A DNA stretch of 64,000 bases from JAFMJV01 sp963800275 (GCA_963800275.1 CAWDAI010000007.1:186001-250000); one strand, 5' to 3'. Shown: positions 26,880 to 35,296, counted from the stretch's first letter. Translations and numbers: made by a program. Notes: a model not told the origin generated them from the sequence alone.

Positions 26880-27358
26880 GCCCGACCTCGGTTCCGTGCC
26901 CGCACCGATCGCGGTGGCCGTCCACCGAGATAGGACCGTGCGGGATCGACCACGAAGCGTCGACGCAGGGCCTGGCGCCCGATGAGCATGCGGAAGCCCA
27001 TCTCGTCCCGGCGGGTGAGGGTCACCTCGATAGGTACTCGCCGGCCGGCCAGCTCGACGGTGGCCATGACCACCGGTCGCAGGCGCGTCGCGCCCGATGA
27101 GCTGCGCACGGTCCGTCGGTCCAGCAGCGGCGCCTCGACCACGACCACGTCCTCGCTCGAGTCCTGCCAGGGGTGGACGGCGAAGCGGGCGTAGGTCACG
27201 CCCTCGCGTGCGATGGTCTCGATGTCGAAGGCGTGCAGCGCGGACGTCCGCGCGCCGGTATCGATCTTGGCCTTCACGGACGGCACGCCCCAGTCGGGCA
27301 GGGCGATCCACTCGCGCCAGCCGACGGTCGTCCGAGATCTCGATGGAGGTTTGGGCAT
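26876..27358 (-). CDS. RimB-like retropepsin-fold protease (ATP-dependent zinc protease family, PF05618)
   Basis: This 160-residue single-domain protein has the retropepsin-like motif AKIDTGARTSALHA (about residues 29-42) and the second conserved block MLIGRQAL. In Pseudomonas, RimB works with RimK in controlling glutamate tails, which fits the gene order here. The C-terminal 15 residues are Arg-rich. It appears leaderless: a TAGGCT hexamer ends eight bases before ATG 27358 and there is no ribosome site, so this is likely the first gene of the rimB-AstE-rimK operon. Confidence 0.82.
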   Translation of the reverse strand: MPKPPSRSRTTVGWREWIALPDWGVPSVKAKIDTGARTSALHAFDIETIAREGVTYARFAVHPWQDSSEDVVVVEAPLLDRRTVRSSSGATRLRPVVMATVELAGRRVPIEVTLTRRDEMGFRMLIGRQALRRRFVVDPARSYLGGRPPRSVRARNRGRA

Positions 27359-27366
27359 GTGCGGCG

Positions 27367-27372
27367 AGCCTA
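27367..27372 (-). promoter_or_regulatory. Probable leaderless -10 element (TAGGCT) for the rimB-like operon
   Basis: TAGGCT on the minus strand ends eight bases upstream of ATG 27358, in the 22-base gap after the mgtE stop. No Shine-Dalgarno is present. Confidence 0.45.
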
Positions 27373-27380
27373 GCGCCTTG

Positions 27381-28742
27381 TCAGGTCAGCTGTGTCAGCA
27401 GGAGGGTGGCGAAGGAGAGCGCCAGGAAGAAGCCGCAGATGTCCGTGACCGTGGTCAGGATGGGACCGGAGGCGACGGCCGGGTCCACGCCGAAGCGGCG
27501 CAAGAACAAGGGCACGGTCCCGCCGATGGAGACCGCGATCATCGTGTTGAGCGCCAGCGTCAGTCCCACCACCAGGCCGAGCCAGGGATTGCCAGCCCAC
27601 ACGATCGCCACGATCCCGATGAGCAGGCCCAGGGCCAGGCCGTTGATGATGCCGACCGAGATCTCCTTGAGCCAGACGCGTCCGACCTCGTAGGGCTTGA
27701 CCAGGCCGAGCGAAAGCTCGCGCATGCTCACGGCCACGGCCTGGTTGCCGCTGGCGCCGGACATGTCGCTGATGATGGGCAGGAAGACGGCCAGGGCGAT
27801 GACCTGGTCGAGGGTGTCGATGAAGAGCGCGATGACGCTGGCGGCGACGATGTTGAGACCGATGTTGATCGAGAGCCAGCTGAGGCGGCGCCGCGAGCGG
27901 GTGGTGGTGGGCAGCGAGCGCACTTCCTCTCCGCCGACGATGCCGCGCATGCGCAGCATCTCCCGCTCGCGCCGAGCGGCGAGGGCATCGAGCACCGCAG
28001 TCCGTCGGGTGACCCCCAGCAGCCGGCCCCGCTGGTCCACCACGGGCACGGCCGCGATGGGGTGAGCCTCGAAGAACTCGCGCAGCTGGTCGAGCCCGGT
28101 GTTGGGGCTGGTGAAGAGCGGTGGCACCATGCGATCGGCCACCGGCCGGCTGCGCGGGATCGGGCCCAGCTCGCTGACGGCGGCTACCCCCACCAGCCGC
28201 CCCAGCGGGCTGAGGACGTAGACGTAGCGGCTGAAGTGGTCGTCGCTGTCCTCGGCGTTGACCACCAGCTGATCGAGCGTCTGGCCCACGGTCTGCATCT
28301 CACCGACGGCCAGGAACTCGGTGATCATCAGGCCACCCGCGACGTCGTCGGCATAGTCGGCCATGGCCCGGACCTCGCTGGCCACGCCGGGTTCCATCTG
28401 GCGCAGGATGGCGTCGGCTTCGGCCGAGCGCAGGTCCGCGATGAGGTCGGCCTGCTCATCGCTCTGCATCGCGGTGACGATGGCGGCGGCTTCATCCGGG
28501 GGCAGCTGCTCGATGAGGTCAGCTGCCTGTTCGTCTGGTGCGTCCTCCAGCAGGTCGGCCGCCTCCGGCGGCGAGAGCGTCGTCAACAGCGCCTGCTGGT
28601 CTTCGGGCTCCAGGCGCAGGATGGCCCGGACGGCCTCGGTCGGCTCCATGGCTCCGATGGCGGCATCCAGTCCGGTGCGGTCATCGGCAGCTGCGAGCTC
28701 GCGCAGCCGTTCCCAGGCCTGGCGGTCGGACTGTACGGTCAT
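27381..28742 (-). CDS. mgtE: Magnesium transporter MgtE
   Basis: This 453-residue transporter has the full MgtE plan: N-terminal superhelical domain (repeated EPEDQQALL/PPDEAAAIV helices, residues 1-130), two CBS domains (about 135-260) that sense cytosolic magnesium, a connecting helix, and five membrane helices (about 285-450). The pore signature LPIISDMSGASGNQA and the final segment with DICGFF are present. ATG 28742 has GGAGG five bases upstream. The upstream 270 bases contain no riboswitch that I can recognise. Confidence 0.93.
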   Translation of the reverse strand: MTVQSDRQAWERLRELAAADDRTGLDAAIGAMEPTEAVRAILRLEPEDQQALLTTLSPPEAADLLEDAPDEQAADLIEQLPPDEAAAIVTAMQSDEQADLIADLRSAEADAILRQMEPGVASEVRAMADYADDVAGGLMITEFLAVGEMQTVGQTLDQLVVNAEDSDDHFSRYVYVLSPLGRLVGVAAVSELGPIPRSRPVADRMVPPLFTSPNTGLDQLREFFEAHPIAAVPVVDQRGRLLGVTRRTAVLDALAARREREMLRMRGIVGGEEVRSLPTTTRSRRRLSWLSINIGLNIVAASVIALFIDTLDQVIALAVFLPIISDMSGASGNQAVAVSMRELSLGLVKPYEVGRVWLKEISVGIINGLALGLLIGIVAIVWAGNPWLGLVVGLTLALNTMIAVSIGGTVPLFLRRFGVDPAVASGPILTTVTDICGFFLALSFATLLLTQLT

Positions 28743-29012
28743 ATGGGCCTCCGCTGTGTGGTCGCCCGCGCATGGTACTGACCATGCCGCGGCCTGCCTA
28801 CCGGTGCCGCGCGCCTGGCCATCGCGCAGGGGCGACTCGCGCGAACGAGCGCGCTCGCCGGTGGCCGCGACGCTGTGTCGGCGGTTATGGATTCTTCATC
28901 CATGGCCGATTGACAGGGCCCCGCGAGGGCGCGCAAGAATCCCTCCACATCGACCCCGTGACCGCGGCCATGTGAGCCCGGCCGGGGTCGACCTTGATGA
29001 GGTTCCCGCTTC

Positions 29013-29597
29013 ATGTGGCGCAGCCCCGATCCCGTCCTCGGCAGCCAGCCGGGTGAACCTGCTGAAGCGAGCACGGACGAGGGCCGGCTGACCGCCACGA
29101 CGGTCGCTCCGGCCAGGACGCCTGCCTTGGTGGGTCTGTCGCTGATGGAGGCTCGGCGCCAGGCGCGCCTGGTCGGGCTCCACGTCGAGGTGCTGGAACG
29201 GATCACCGGCGAGGACGAGTGGGGCCAGGTGCTCGCGCAGGAGCCGGGGGCCGGATCTGCGCCGGGGCGCCAGGCGAGCGTGTCGGTGACCGTGGGGATG
29301 CGCCCGCACGCGCGCGTGCCGGATGTCCGCGGGCGAAGCGAGGACGACGCCCTCGCAGTCTTGCGCGCGGCCGGCTTCGTCAGCACGCGCCGTCTGGTGC
29401 GCAAGTCGGACAAGGTGCCGGAAGGCCACGTCGTCCGCACACGGCCTCGCGCCGGCTCCCAAGTGCCGGCTGGCAGTCGGATCTCCTACGTCCTCGCGGA
29501 TGCCCCACGACCGACCGGCCGTGAGCGGCACGGCGAGAAGCACCGGGTCCGGGCTGTGCGCATGCCCGACGGCTCCTTCGGTCGCCGGGACGGCTGA
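29013..29597 (+). CDS. Small protein with two PASTA domains, no kinase domain
   Basis: This 194-residue protein carries two PASTA repeats: about residues 35-97 (ALVGLSLMEARRQARLVGL ... VSVTVG) and 102-165 (RVPDVRGRSEDDALAVLRAAGF ... ISYVLAD). In PknB-type kinases and penicillin-binding proteins, PASTA repeats bind muropeptides. Here there is no signal peptide, membrane helix or kinase, so the protein as read is cytoplasmic, or its N-terminus is wrong. The tail HRVRAVRMPDGSFGRRDG is basic. A weak Shine-Dalgarno (TGAGG) precedes ATG 29013. Confidence 0.65.
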   Translation: MWRSPDPVLGSQPGEPAEASTDEGRLTATTVAPARTPALVGLSLMEARRQARLVGLHVEVLERITGEDEWGQVLAQEPGAGSAPGRQASVSVTVGMRPHARVPDVRGRSEDDALAVLRAAGFVSTRRLVRKSDKVPEGHVVRTRPRAGSQVPAGSRISYVLADAPRPTGRERHGEKHRVRAVRMPDGSFGRRDG

Positions 29598-29622
29598 GAC
29601 GCCTTGACGCCGTGCCCCGGCG

Positions 29623-31261
29623 TCAGGATCCTCCGGCGGCCGCCGAGCGCTGGCGCTCGAAGCCGGCCACGAAGCGGCTTAGCGTATCCGACATGCGACC
29701 GCGCTCCATGACCACGTCGATGAGCACGAAGCGGCCCTCGGTCGCGACCGCCTGCTCGATGGCCTCGGCCAGCTCCCGCCGGGTACGCACACGGATGCCC
29801 ACGCCCCCGAGCGAGCCGGCCAGCTCATCGAAGGGCCAGTCGGGCAGGTCGTTGTAGCCGGCGCCAGGCTGGAACGCTCGCAGCATCTCCCAGCTCGCGT
29901 TATTGAAGACGATGACGATGGGATCCCAGCCGTACCGCCGACAGTTGCCCAGCTCCCAGCCGGTCATCTGGAAGGCGCCGTCGCCGACCAGGATGAGCGG
30001 CCGCTCACCGGTGGCTACCTGGACGCCCAACCCGGCCGGCACGCCGAAACCCATGCCCGCGTAGTAGCCGGGTGCGGCCAGGGCGGTGTGCTCGATATCC
30101 ATGGCCGTGAAGAGGCAGTCGCCCATGTCCGAGGCGATGGGCATGGCACCGTGGTCGCGCATCATGTCGTTGACGGCGGTGGCGACGTCAGTGGGCCCGA
30201 TCGACGCGTCGTCGGCGATCAGCCCGGTGGGCGGATCCGGCGGCCTGATCCAGTGGGCCGGGGAGCCGCTCGGGCGGGCCTTGTCCGCCATGGCCGCGAC
30301 CAGGTCGGCCAGGGGCACCTCGTGGTACGTGTGGAAGCCCAGGCGCACCTGGCGTTCGGCCGCGATGATGGCGTGCCGCAGGTCGATCTGGCGGGCGGCG
30401 ATGCTGAAATTCGTGTCGCTCAGGATCACGCCCAGCATGAACAGGGCATCCGAGCGATTCGACCAGCTCGGTGATCTCCGGCTGGCCAGCCACGCCGATG
30501 TAGGTGCCGACCGGCGGGTTCGGGGCGTCCGCCAGCAGGCCCCGACCCATGAAGGTCGTGACCACAGGGATGCCCAGGCGACCGGCCAGCTCGGCCACTT
30601 CCGCCTCGGTCCCGTAGCGACGGATCTCGGCATCGACGAGCAGGACCGGCGAGCGAGCTGCGGCCAGCCGGGCCAGCACTTCGTCCGCGGCCGCGCCCAC
30701 CGCGTCAGGATCGACCGGCGACGGCGGCAGGGCCGGCACCAGCCCGATCTCGACGCCCACCATGTCGCGCGGGATCTCCAGGTACACCGGCTGCGAGTGC
30801 TCGCGGGCGGAGCGCAGGACGCGCGCGATGGCCTCGGCCGCGGTCGCGGGGTCGTCCAGCACCGCCTGGTCGCAGGTGATCTCGCGATAGACGTTGAGCT
30901 GTGACTCGAGGGTCCTGGCCTGATGGTGAACGAGCAGGCCGCGGGACCGCTCGGCGCGCGATGGTGCCCCGGAGAGCACGACCACCGGGGAGCGTTCGGC
31001 ATAGGCCCCGGCGATGGGGTTGACCAGGTTGAAGGCGCCGGCCCCGTAGGTGATGGCGGCGACGCCCAAGCCGCCGTGGAAGCGAACCGCGGCGTCGGCG
31101 GCGAACCCGACCGCCGGCTCGTGGCTGAGCGTGTAGAGGGGTAGCGTGCCGGACCGTTCGATGACCTCGAAGAAGGGCAGGGCGAAGTCGCCGGGGATGC
31201 CGAAGATCTCCTGCGCGCCCGCGCCGCGCAGCGCGCTCAGCACGGCCTCGGCGGTTCGCAC
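29623..31261 (-). pseudogene. Indolepyruvate/phenylpyruvate decarboxylase-like TPP enzyme, single-base frameshift
   Basis: The N-terminal half (GTG 31261; FGIPGDFALPFFEVIE, THEP-like SHEPAVGFAADAA with the catalytic Glu) is read to about residue 268. The frame shifts near 30454 and the C-terminal half (VGDGAFQMTGWELGN TPP-binding motif, NASWEMLRAFQP) continues to 29623. Removing one base restores about 545 residues, the length of Azospirillum IpdC, whose NASWEMLRAFQP signature it shares. An intact enzyme would decarboxylate indole-3-pyruvate or phenylpyruvate to the aldehyde. Sequence on both sides is well conserved, so decay is recent or the base is an assembly error. Confidence 0.83.
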
Positions 31262-31354
31262 GTTCTACCTCAGGCTGCGACGGTCAGGAGGCTTCAGGAT
31301 AGGTCGTCCGCCAGCTCCGTGGGAGTCCGTCCTGACCGCCGGGCAGCCGGGCGC

Positions 31355-31684
31355 CTAGCGGGGTTGCTCGGGCTCGACCACCACGGCTGTGCCGTAGGCC
31401 AGCAGCTCTGAAGCTCCGGACATCACCTCCGCGGTGGTCATGCGCATCATCACCACCGCGTTGGCCCCGAGGCTCTCGGCCTCCGCGACCATGCGGTCGA
31501 TGGCCTGCTCACGAGACTCGCCCATGAGCTTGGTGTACTCGGAGATCTCGCCGCCGACCATGTTGCGGAAGCCGGCCATGATGTCGCGCCCCAGGTTACG
31601 GGCACGGATGGTGTTGCCCCTCACCAGGCCGACCACGCGGGTGACGCGGTAGCCGGGGATGTTCTCGGTGGTGACGACGATCAC
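31355..31684 (-). CDS. YbjQ-family protein (heavy-metal-binding domain fold, PF01906)
   Basis: This 109-residue protein has the YbjQ pattern: N-terminal VVTTENIPGYRVTRVVGLVRGNTI, a helical ARNLGRDI and MVGGEISEYTKLMGESREQAIDRM segment, and ANAVVMMRM. Members form pentamers; metal binding is suggested for the family but not proven. GTG 31684 overlaps the anti-sigma factor stop (GTGA), placing it as third gene of a sigma/anti-sigma operon. Confidence 0.85.
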   Translation of the reverse strand: MIVVTTENIPGYRVTRVVGLVRGNTIRARNLGRDIMAGFRNMVGGEISEYTKLMGESREQAIDRMVAEAESLGANAVVMMRMTTAEVMSGASELLAYGTAVVVEPEQPR

Positions 31685-32118
31685 TTCTGGATCCTCCGAT
31701 AACGGTCATGCTTGATGGCACGGCGACGGTCGATGATGGCCGAGCCGAGCAGGAGAGCGGCGGCCAGGAGGATCCCGCCGACGAGGAACAGGCCCATGAC
31801 CGCCTCGGGCTCCTGGGCCAGCTCCCACAAGAGCCACATGCCCAGGCCCGCGAACCAGAGCAGGCCGACGGCCAGGCCCAGGTTGCGCAGCGTCCGGGAG
31901 AGGCCGCTGCGTGGCGCCTCGTCCCAGCCGTCGTCGGGGATGCGGAACTCTGACAACATGGTCGCCTCCTTCATGCTCACGAGCTCATCAGCCAGCGCGC
32001 GGCAGCGAGGGCAGTCCTGCAGATGGACCTCCACCCGCTGTGCCTCGCCCTGCGTCAGCTCGCGGTCGAGATAGCCGCTGATGAGGGCTTCGTCGAAGCC
32101 GTGCTCGGTCTGGCTCAT
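31681..32118 (-). CDS. Membrane anti-sigma factor with zinc-finger (ZAS) domain
   Basis: This 145-residue protein has an N-terminal ZAS domain with the His-x3-Cys-x2-Cys motif HLQDCPRC (about residues 32-39) and two membrane helices (about 80-105 and 110-128) ending in a basic tail. It should hold the ECF sigma factor at the membrane until a signal releases it. ATG 32118 overlaps the sigma stop (ATGA), the usual arrangement for balanced synthesis of the pair. Confidence 0.85.
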   Translation of the reverse strand: MSQTEHGFDEALISGYLDRELTQGEAQRVEVHLQDCPRCRALADELVSMKEATMLSEFRIPDDGWDEAPRSGLSRTLRNLGLAVGLLWFAGLGMWLLWELAQEPEAVMGLFLVGGILLAAALLLGSAIIDRRRAIKHDRYRRIQK

Positions 32119-32708
32119 CGCTCTTCCCTCAGTTCCTCGCGCAGTCGCATCCGCGCAGCGTGCAGCCGAGACATCACCGTGCCCTCGGGGATGGAGAGCA
32201 CCGCGGCGATCTCGCGGTATGACAGGTCGTGGTAATCGCGCAGGACCACGATCTCGCGGTGGGCGGCAGAGAGGCCCGAGACCGCTTTCCAGATGCGCCG
32301 CGCCAACTCCGCCCGCTCGGCCAGTGCCACCGGGTCGGTGGCGGCACTCGCCGCCCGCTGGCCACCGCCCTCGAGCCACGCATCGAGCGACTCGTGGCGG
32401 CGGACCCGTTCGCGCCGCGCGTGATCGCGCACCTGGTTGCGCACGATGGTGAAGAGCCAGGGCTCGAGCGGCCGGCCCGGATCGAAGCGATCGAGTCGGT
32501 CGAACAGGCGCACCAGGCTCTCCTGGGCCACGTCCCGGGCCACGTCAGGTCGGCCGGTGAGCTGCAACGCGAACACATAGGCGGCGCGGCCGGCTTCACG
32601 GGCCAGCTCCTGGCGCGCCTCCGCCGCGCCCTCACGCGCCCGCACGACCAGGGTCGCGGTGGTCAACGGTGGCGAGCTGCTCATGATCGCTGTGACCGTA
32701 CTCTCCAT
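32115..32708 (-). CDS. ECF-type RNA polymerase sigma factor
   Basis: This 197-residue sigma-70 family protein contains region 2 (VARDVAQESLVRLFDRLDRF ... PWLFTIVRNQVRDHARR, about residues 55-100) and region 4 (LSAAHREIVVLRDYHDLSYREIAAVLSIPEGTVMSRLHAARM, about 143-185). It should direct RNA polymerase to its own regulon, which probably includes this operon. It is divergent from the pepP-like gene with 58 bases between start codons. A TAGGTC hexamer ends five bases before ATG 32708 without a ribosome site; a second Met lies at residue 9. Confidence 0.88.
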   Translation of the reverse strand: MESTVTAIMSSSPPLTTATLVVRAREGAAEARQELAREAGRAAYVFALQLTGRPDVARDVAQESLVRLFDRLDRFDPGRPLEPWLFTIVRNQVRDHARRERVRRHESLDAWLEGGGQRAASAATDPVALAERAELARRIWKAVSGLSAAHREIVVLRDYHDLSYREIAAVLSIPEGTVMSRLHAARMRLREELREER

Positions 32709-32713
32709 GACCA

Positions 32714-32719
32714 GACCTA
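32714..32719 (-). promoter_or_regulatory. Possible leaderless -10 element (TAGGTC) for the sigma operon
   Basis: TAGGTC on the minus strand ends five bases before ATG 32708. The 58-base divergent gap leaves little room for any other promoter. Confidence 0.35.
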
Positions 32720-32754
32720 CGCAGGAGCCGTCGTTCCTATTCGCGGTTGCGGGT

Positions 32755-32760
32755 TACGCT
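32755..32760 (+). promoter_or_regulatory. Probable leaderless -10 element (TACGCT)
   Basis: TACGCT ends six bases before ATG 32767 of the peptidase gene, which has no Shine-Dalgarno. Confidence 0.5.
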
Positions 32761-32766
32761 CGTCAG

Positions 32767-34215
32767 ATGAGCACCGACCGATACGCCGCCCGTCGCGCGA
32801 GCTTCCTGGCCCTCATCGGTCAGACGCTGGCGATCGTGCCGGCGGCACGCGAGCAGATCCGCAACGACGACGTCAGCCACCCCTTTCGCCAGGATTCCGA
32901 CTTCCACTTCCTGACCGGCTTCTCCGAGCCAGACGCGGTGGCCGTGTTCGACGCCAGCTCCGACGAGCCGTTCACGCTCTTCGTCCGTCCGCGCGATCGG
33001 GCGGCTGAGGCCTGGACGGGCCAGCGCGCTGGGGTGGAAGGTGCGATGGACCGGTACGATGCCGATGCCGCTCACCCCATCTCCGAGCTGCCCGCCTGGC
33101 TGCGGCTGCACCTGGTCGACCGGCGCACGGTCGGCTACGTGATGGGCGGACCCATCGACGACGTCGTGCTGGGGGCGGTGCGAGCGGTCCGCGGCTACGC
33201 CGCCCGCAGTGGCGCGGGCGTGCCCATCGAGCTGGTGGACGTTCGCGAGGCCCTGCACGAGCTGCGATTGGTCAAGTCGCCCGCCGAGATCGAGGCCCTG
33301 CGCGAGGCCTGCCGCATCAGCGCCCGCGCCCACGACGAGGCCATGCGCTTCGCGGCAGCGGGGCGCACCGAGCGGCAGGTGCAGGCGGTGCTCGAGTACG
33401 TCTTCCGCGTGATGGGCGCTGAGCGCGTGGGCTACGGCTCGATCGTGGCCGGCGGCGACAACGCCTGCATCCTCCACTACGTCGAGAACGATCAGCCGCT
33501 CGCCGAGGGCGACCTGCTGCTCATCGACGCGGCCGCCGAATCCGCCCACCTGACCGCTGACATCACGCGCACATTCCCCGTGAGCGGACGGTTCAGCGGG
33601 TCCCAGCGTGCGATCTACGAGCTGGTCCTGCGGGCCCAGCGCGCGGTCATCGAGCAGTGCCGGCCAGGGCTGCCCTTCAGCCAGATGCACACACGTGCGG
33701 TGCAGGTGCTGAGCGAGGGACTGGTGGAGCTCGGTCTCCTGCCTGGCCCGGCCGAGGAGGTCGTGGCCAAGGGCTGGTACCGCCAGTTCTACTTCCACGG
33801 CACCGGCCACTGGCTGGGCATCGACGTGCACGACGCCGGGAGCACTCGCGTGGCCGGCCGTGGGCGCCCATTGGCGCCGGGCATGACCTTCACCGTGGAG
33901 CCGGGCCTGTACGTCGCTCGCGACCACGCCGTGGTCACGCTCTCCCACTCCCCCTACGACGATGAGGAGCGTGTCCGCCTCGCCTTCGAGCTGGGCGCCG
34001 CCGGAGCGCGAGCGGAGATCGCGCGGCGAGACGAAGCGGCCGGCACCCTCGAGTTCCCCGTGCCCGACGAGTACCTGGGCATCGGCGTGCGCATCGAGGA
34101 CGACCTGCTGGTGACGCACGAGGGTGTGGAGAACCTCTCGGCGGCCACGCCCGTCGACCCCGACCAGGTCGAGGCCCGCTGCGCGGAGACATCCGCCCTG
34201 CCGCTCTTCGACTGA
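32767..34215 (+). CDS. pepP: Xaa-Pro aminopeptidase (PepP, M24B family)
   Basis: This 482-residue metallopeptidase removes N-terminal residues that precede proline. The N-terminal creatinase-like domain (about 1-170) carries SHPFRQDSDFHFLTGF. The pita-bread domain holds the dinuclear metal ligands: Asp in LLLIDAAAES, Asp in TADITRTFP, His in HGTGHWLGIDVHD, Glu in TVEPGLY and Glu in GVRIEDDLLVT. ATG 32767 is preceded by a TACGCT promoter element at leaderless distance, and the upstream in-frame extension to 32659 is antisense to the sigma gene. Confidence 0.92.
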   Translation: MSTDRYAARRASFLALIGQTLAIVPAAREQIRNDDVSHPFRQDSDFHFLTGFSEPDAVAVFDASSDEPFTLFVRPRDRAAEAWTGQRAGVEGAMDRYDADAAHPISELPAWLRLHLVDRRTVGYVMGGPIDDVVLGAVRAVRGYAARSGAGVPIELVDVREALHELRLVKSPAEIEALREACRISARAHDEAMRFAAAGRTERQVQAVLEYVFRVMGAERVGYGSIVAGGDNACILHYVENDQPLAEGDLLLIDAAAESAHLTADITRTFPVSGRFSGSQRAIYELVLRAQRAVIEQCRPGLPFSQMHTRAVQVLSEGLVELGLLPGPAEEVVAKGWYRQFYFHGTGHWLGIDVHDAGSTRVAGRGRPLAPGMTFTVEPGLYVARDHAVVTLSHSPYDDEERVRLAFELGAAGARAEIARRDEAAGTLEFPVPDEYLGIGVRIEDDLLVTHEGVENLSAATPVDPDQVEARCAETSALPLFD

Positions 34216-34348
34216 GCCATCACCGAAGTGACTCGCGGGTGCTACACCCGGGCTCGTGCAGCCGACTGTGCTGTTGCCATGAGCGGACCGGAGACCACTC
34301 CTTGGCCCGGCTATGCACCCGGCCACGCCTGGGATGAGGCCATGGTTG

Positions 34349-34645
34349 GACCTGGTCCTCCGCATGGTTCGACTCCGGCACGGCCGGGATGCCGGGGCCA
34401 ACTGGACCGCGCTGCTGCGCTCGTGCGCGGCGAACGAGGCCTAGTCGCGTCGCGTGCGCTCGTTGGTGGAGGAGCAGCGTGCAGCCGAGTTCCTGCTCAT
34501 CGACCGCACGTTCCCGCGCTCCATCGCCGATATCTCGAAGACGTTGCTGCCCGTGTCGAGCAGGCACGCCTGGGTCGAGTGGTGGGCGGGCGATTGGTTG
34601 GGCTACGAACCCACCGTGACCGTCGACATCACGCAGGCGGCCTAG
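34349..34645 (+). pseudogene. Remnant joining alpha-E (DUF403) and transglutaminase-like coding fragments
   Basis: One frame from 34349 reads NWTALLRSCAANEA, then an in-frame TAG at 34442-34444, then VEEQRAAEFLLIDRTFPRSI, then SSRHAWVEWWAGDWLGYEPT and a stop at 34645. The first two pieces resemble alpha-E (DUF403) proteins, whose consensus near this point is of the type EAYRR ... FLLLDREFPRSV; the TAG stands where Tyr is expected. The last piece resembles transglutaminase-like proteins (HAWVEVYLPG-GW-GFDPT), which are normally encoded beside alpha-E genes. The two are fused without the intervening hundreds of codons, so I read this as a deletion scar of a former locus. Identification rests on short motifs. 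Confidence 0.5.
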
Positions 34646-34995
34646 CCGGGCGACCGTTGGCGCGCGGCCGGGGGCGCGAACGGCCCACGGTGTGCGTCGC
34701 CTTCGGAGAAGTGTCCGGACTTCACGGTGGCGACCAGCTCGCCGTCACGCCAGAAGGCCAGGTCGGCCGGGGCACCAGGCTCCAAGCTCGCGGCCGGATC
34801 GTCCGGATCTCCAGGTGTGACCAGGCAGCCATCGAGGTCGAGGAACGTAGAGTCGCCGCGCGAGATCGACCGCACCGCCTCGTCGGTGCCGACGGCCAGG
34901 ATGGCCTCGGCGGCCCAGCCCACGGCCGTGGCCTCGGCCTCACTCGAGGTTGATCGGATGTGGCCCGAGAGGGCGATCACGTACTCGTGGGTCAC
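34642..34995 (-). CDS. Barrel-less mini-amidohydrolase (composite domain only)
   Basis: This 117-residue protein begins with the N-terminal composite-domain pattern of metal-dependent amidohydrolases (AEAILAVGTDEAVRSI ... FLDLDGCLVTPG, about residues 28-62). It goes straight into the C-terminal composite strands (LEPGAPADLAFW ... GELVATVKSG, about 70-95). The whole catalytic TIM barrel, about 300 residues with its metal ligands, is missing. GTG 34995 has AGGAG seven bases upstream, and the frame is open without stops, which argues for a maintained gene and against random debris. Hydrolysis is not possible with the standard active site; function unknown. Confidence 0.6.
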   Translation of the reverse strand: MTHEYVIALSGHIRSTSSEAEATAVGWAAEAILAVGTDEAVRSISRGDSTFLDLDGCLVTPGDPDDPAASLEPGAPADLAFWRDGELVATVKSGHFSEGDAHRGPFAPPAARQRSPG

Positions 34996-35098
34996 GTCTG
35001 GCTCCTGGGATGGGGATGGGCAACTGGTGCCCCGCAGGATACGCCGGTGGTGGACGGGACCGCGGGTCGTTACTCTGGAGCGGTACAGGAGGTGCAGT

Positions 35099-35296
35099 TT
35101 GTCGCGCAAGCCGATGACGAGCGACCAGAAGCGAGCCCTGGTCATCCTCATCATCACCGCCGTCGTCATCGCGATCCTGGCCATCGGCGTGGCTTGGCTC
35201 GTGGGGTCGCTTGGTGCGCCTGCCTGGATCACCGTGGCGGTGGCCATCGTGGTGGCCGCCCTCGTCGGGCTCTTCATGTTCCTCCAGCTCTCCTGA
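35099..35296 (+). CDS. Small two-helix membrane protein
   Basis: This 65-residue protein has a short charged N-terminus and two strongly hydrophobic segments (about residues 14-36 and 42-63, VILIITAVVIAILAIGVAWLV and its partner). TTG 35099 is chosen because AGGAGG lies six bases before it; ATG at 35114 is the alternative and would give 60 residues. Family not recognised. Confidence 0.6.
   Translation: MSRKPMTSDQKRALVILIITAVVIAILAIGVAWLVGSLGAPAWITVAVAIVVAALVGLFMFLQLS

Noticed and set aside
28743..29012. Possible magnesium riboswitch ahead of mgtE
   Set aside because: I could not find conserved M-box or ykoK elements; the region shows only GC-rich sequence and the mgtE ribosome site.
34236..34250. 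Small hairpin CGGGTG-CTA-CACCCG after the peptidase gene
   Set aside because: Six-base stem without T-tract is too common in DNA of this GC content to call a terminator.
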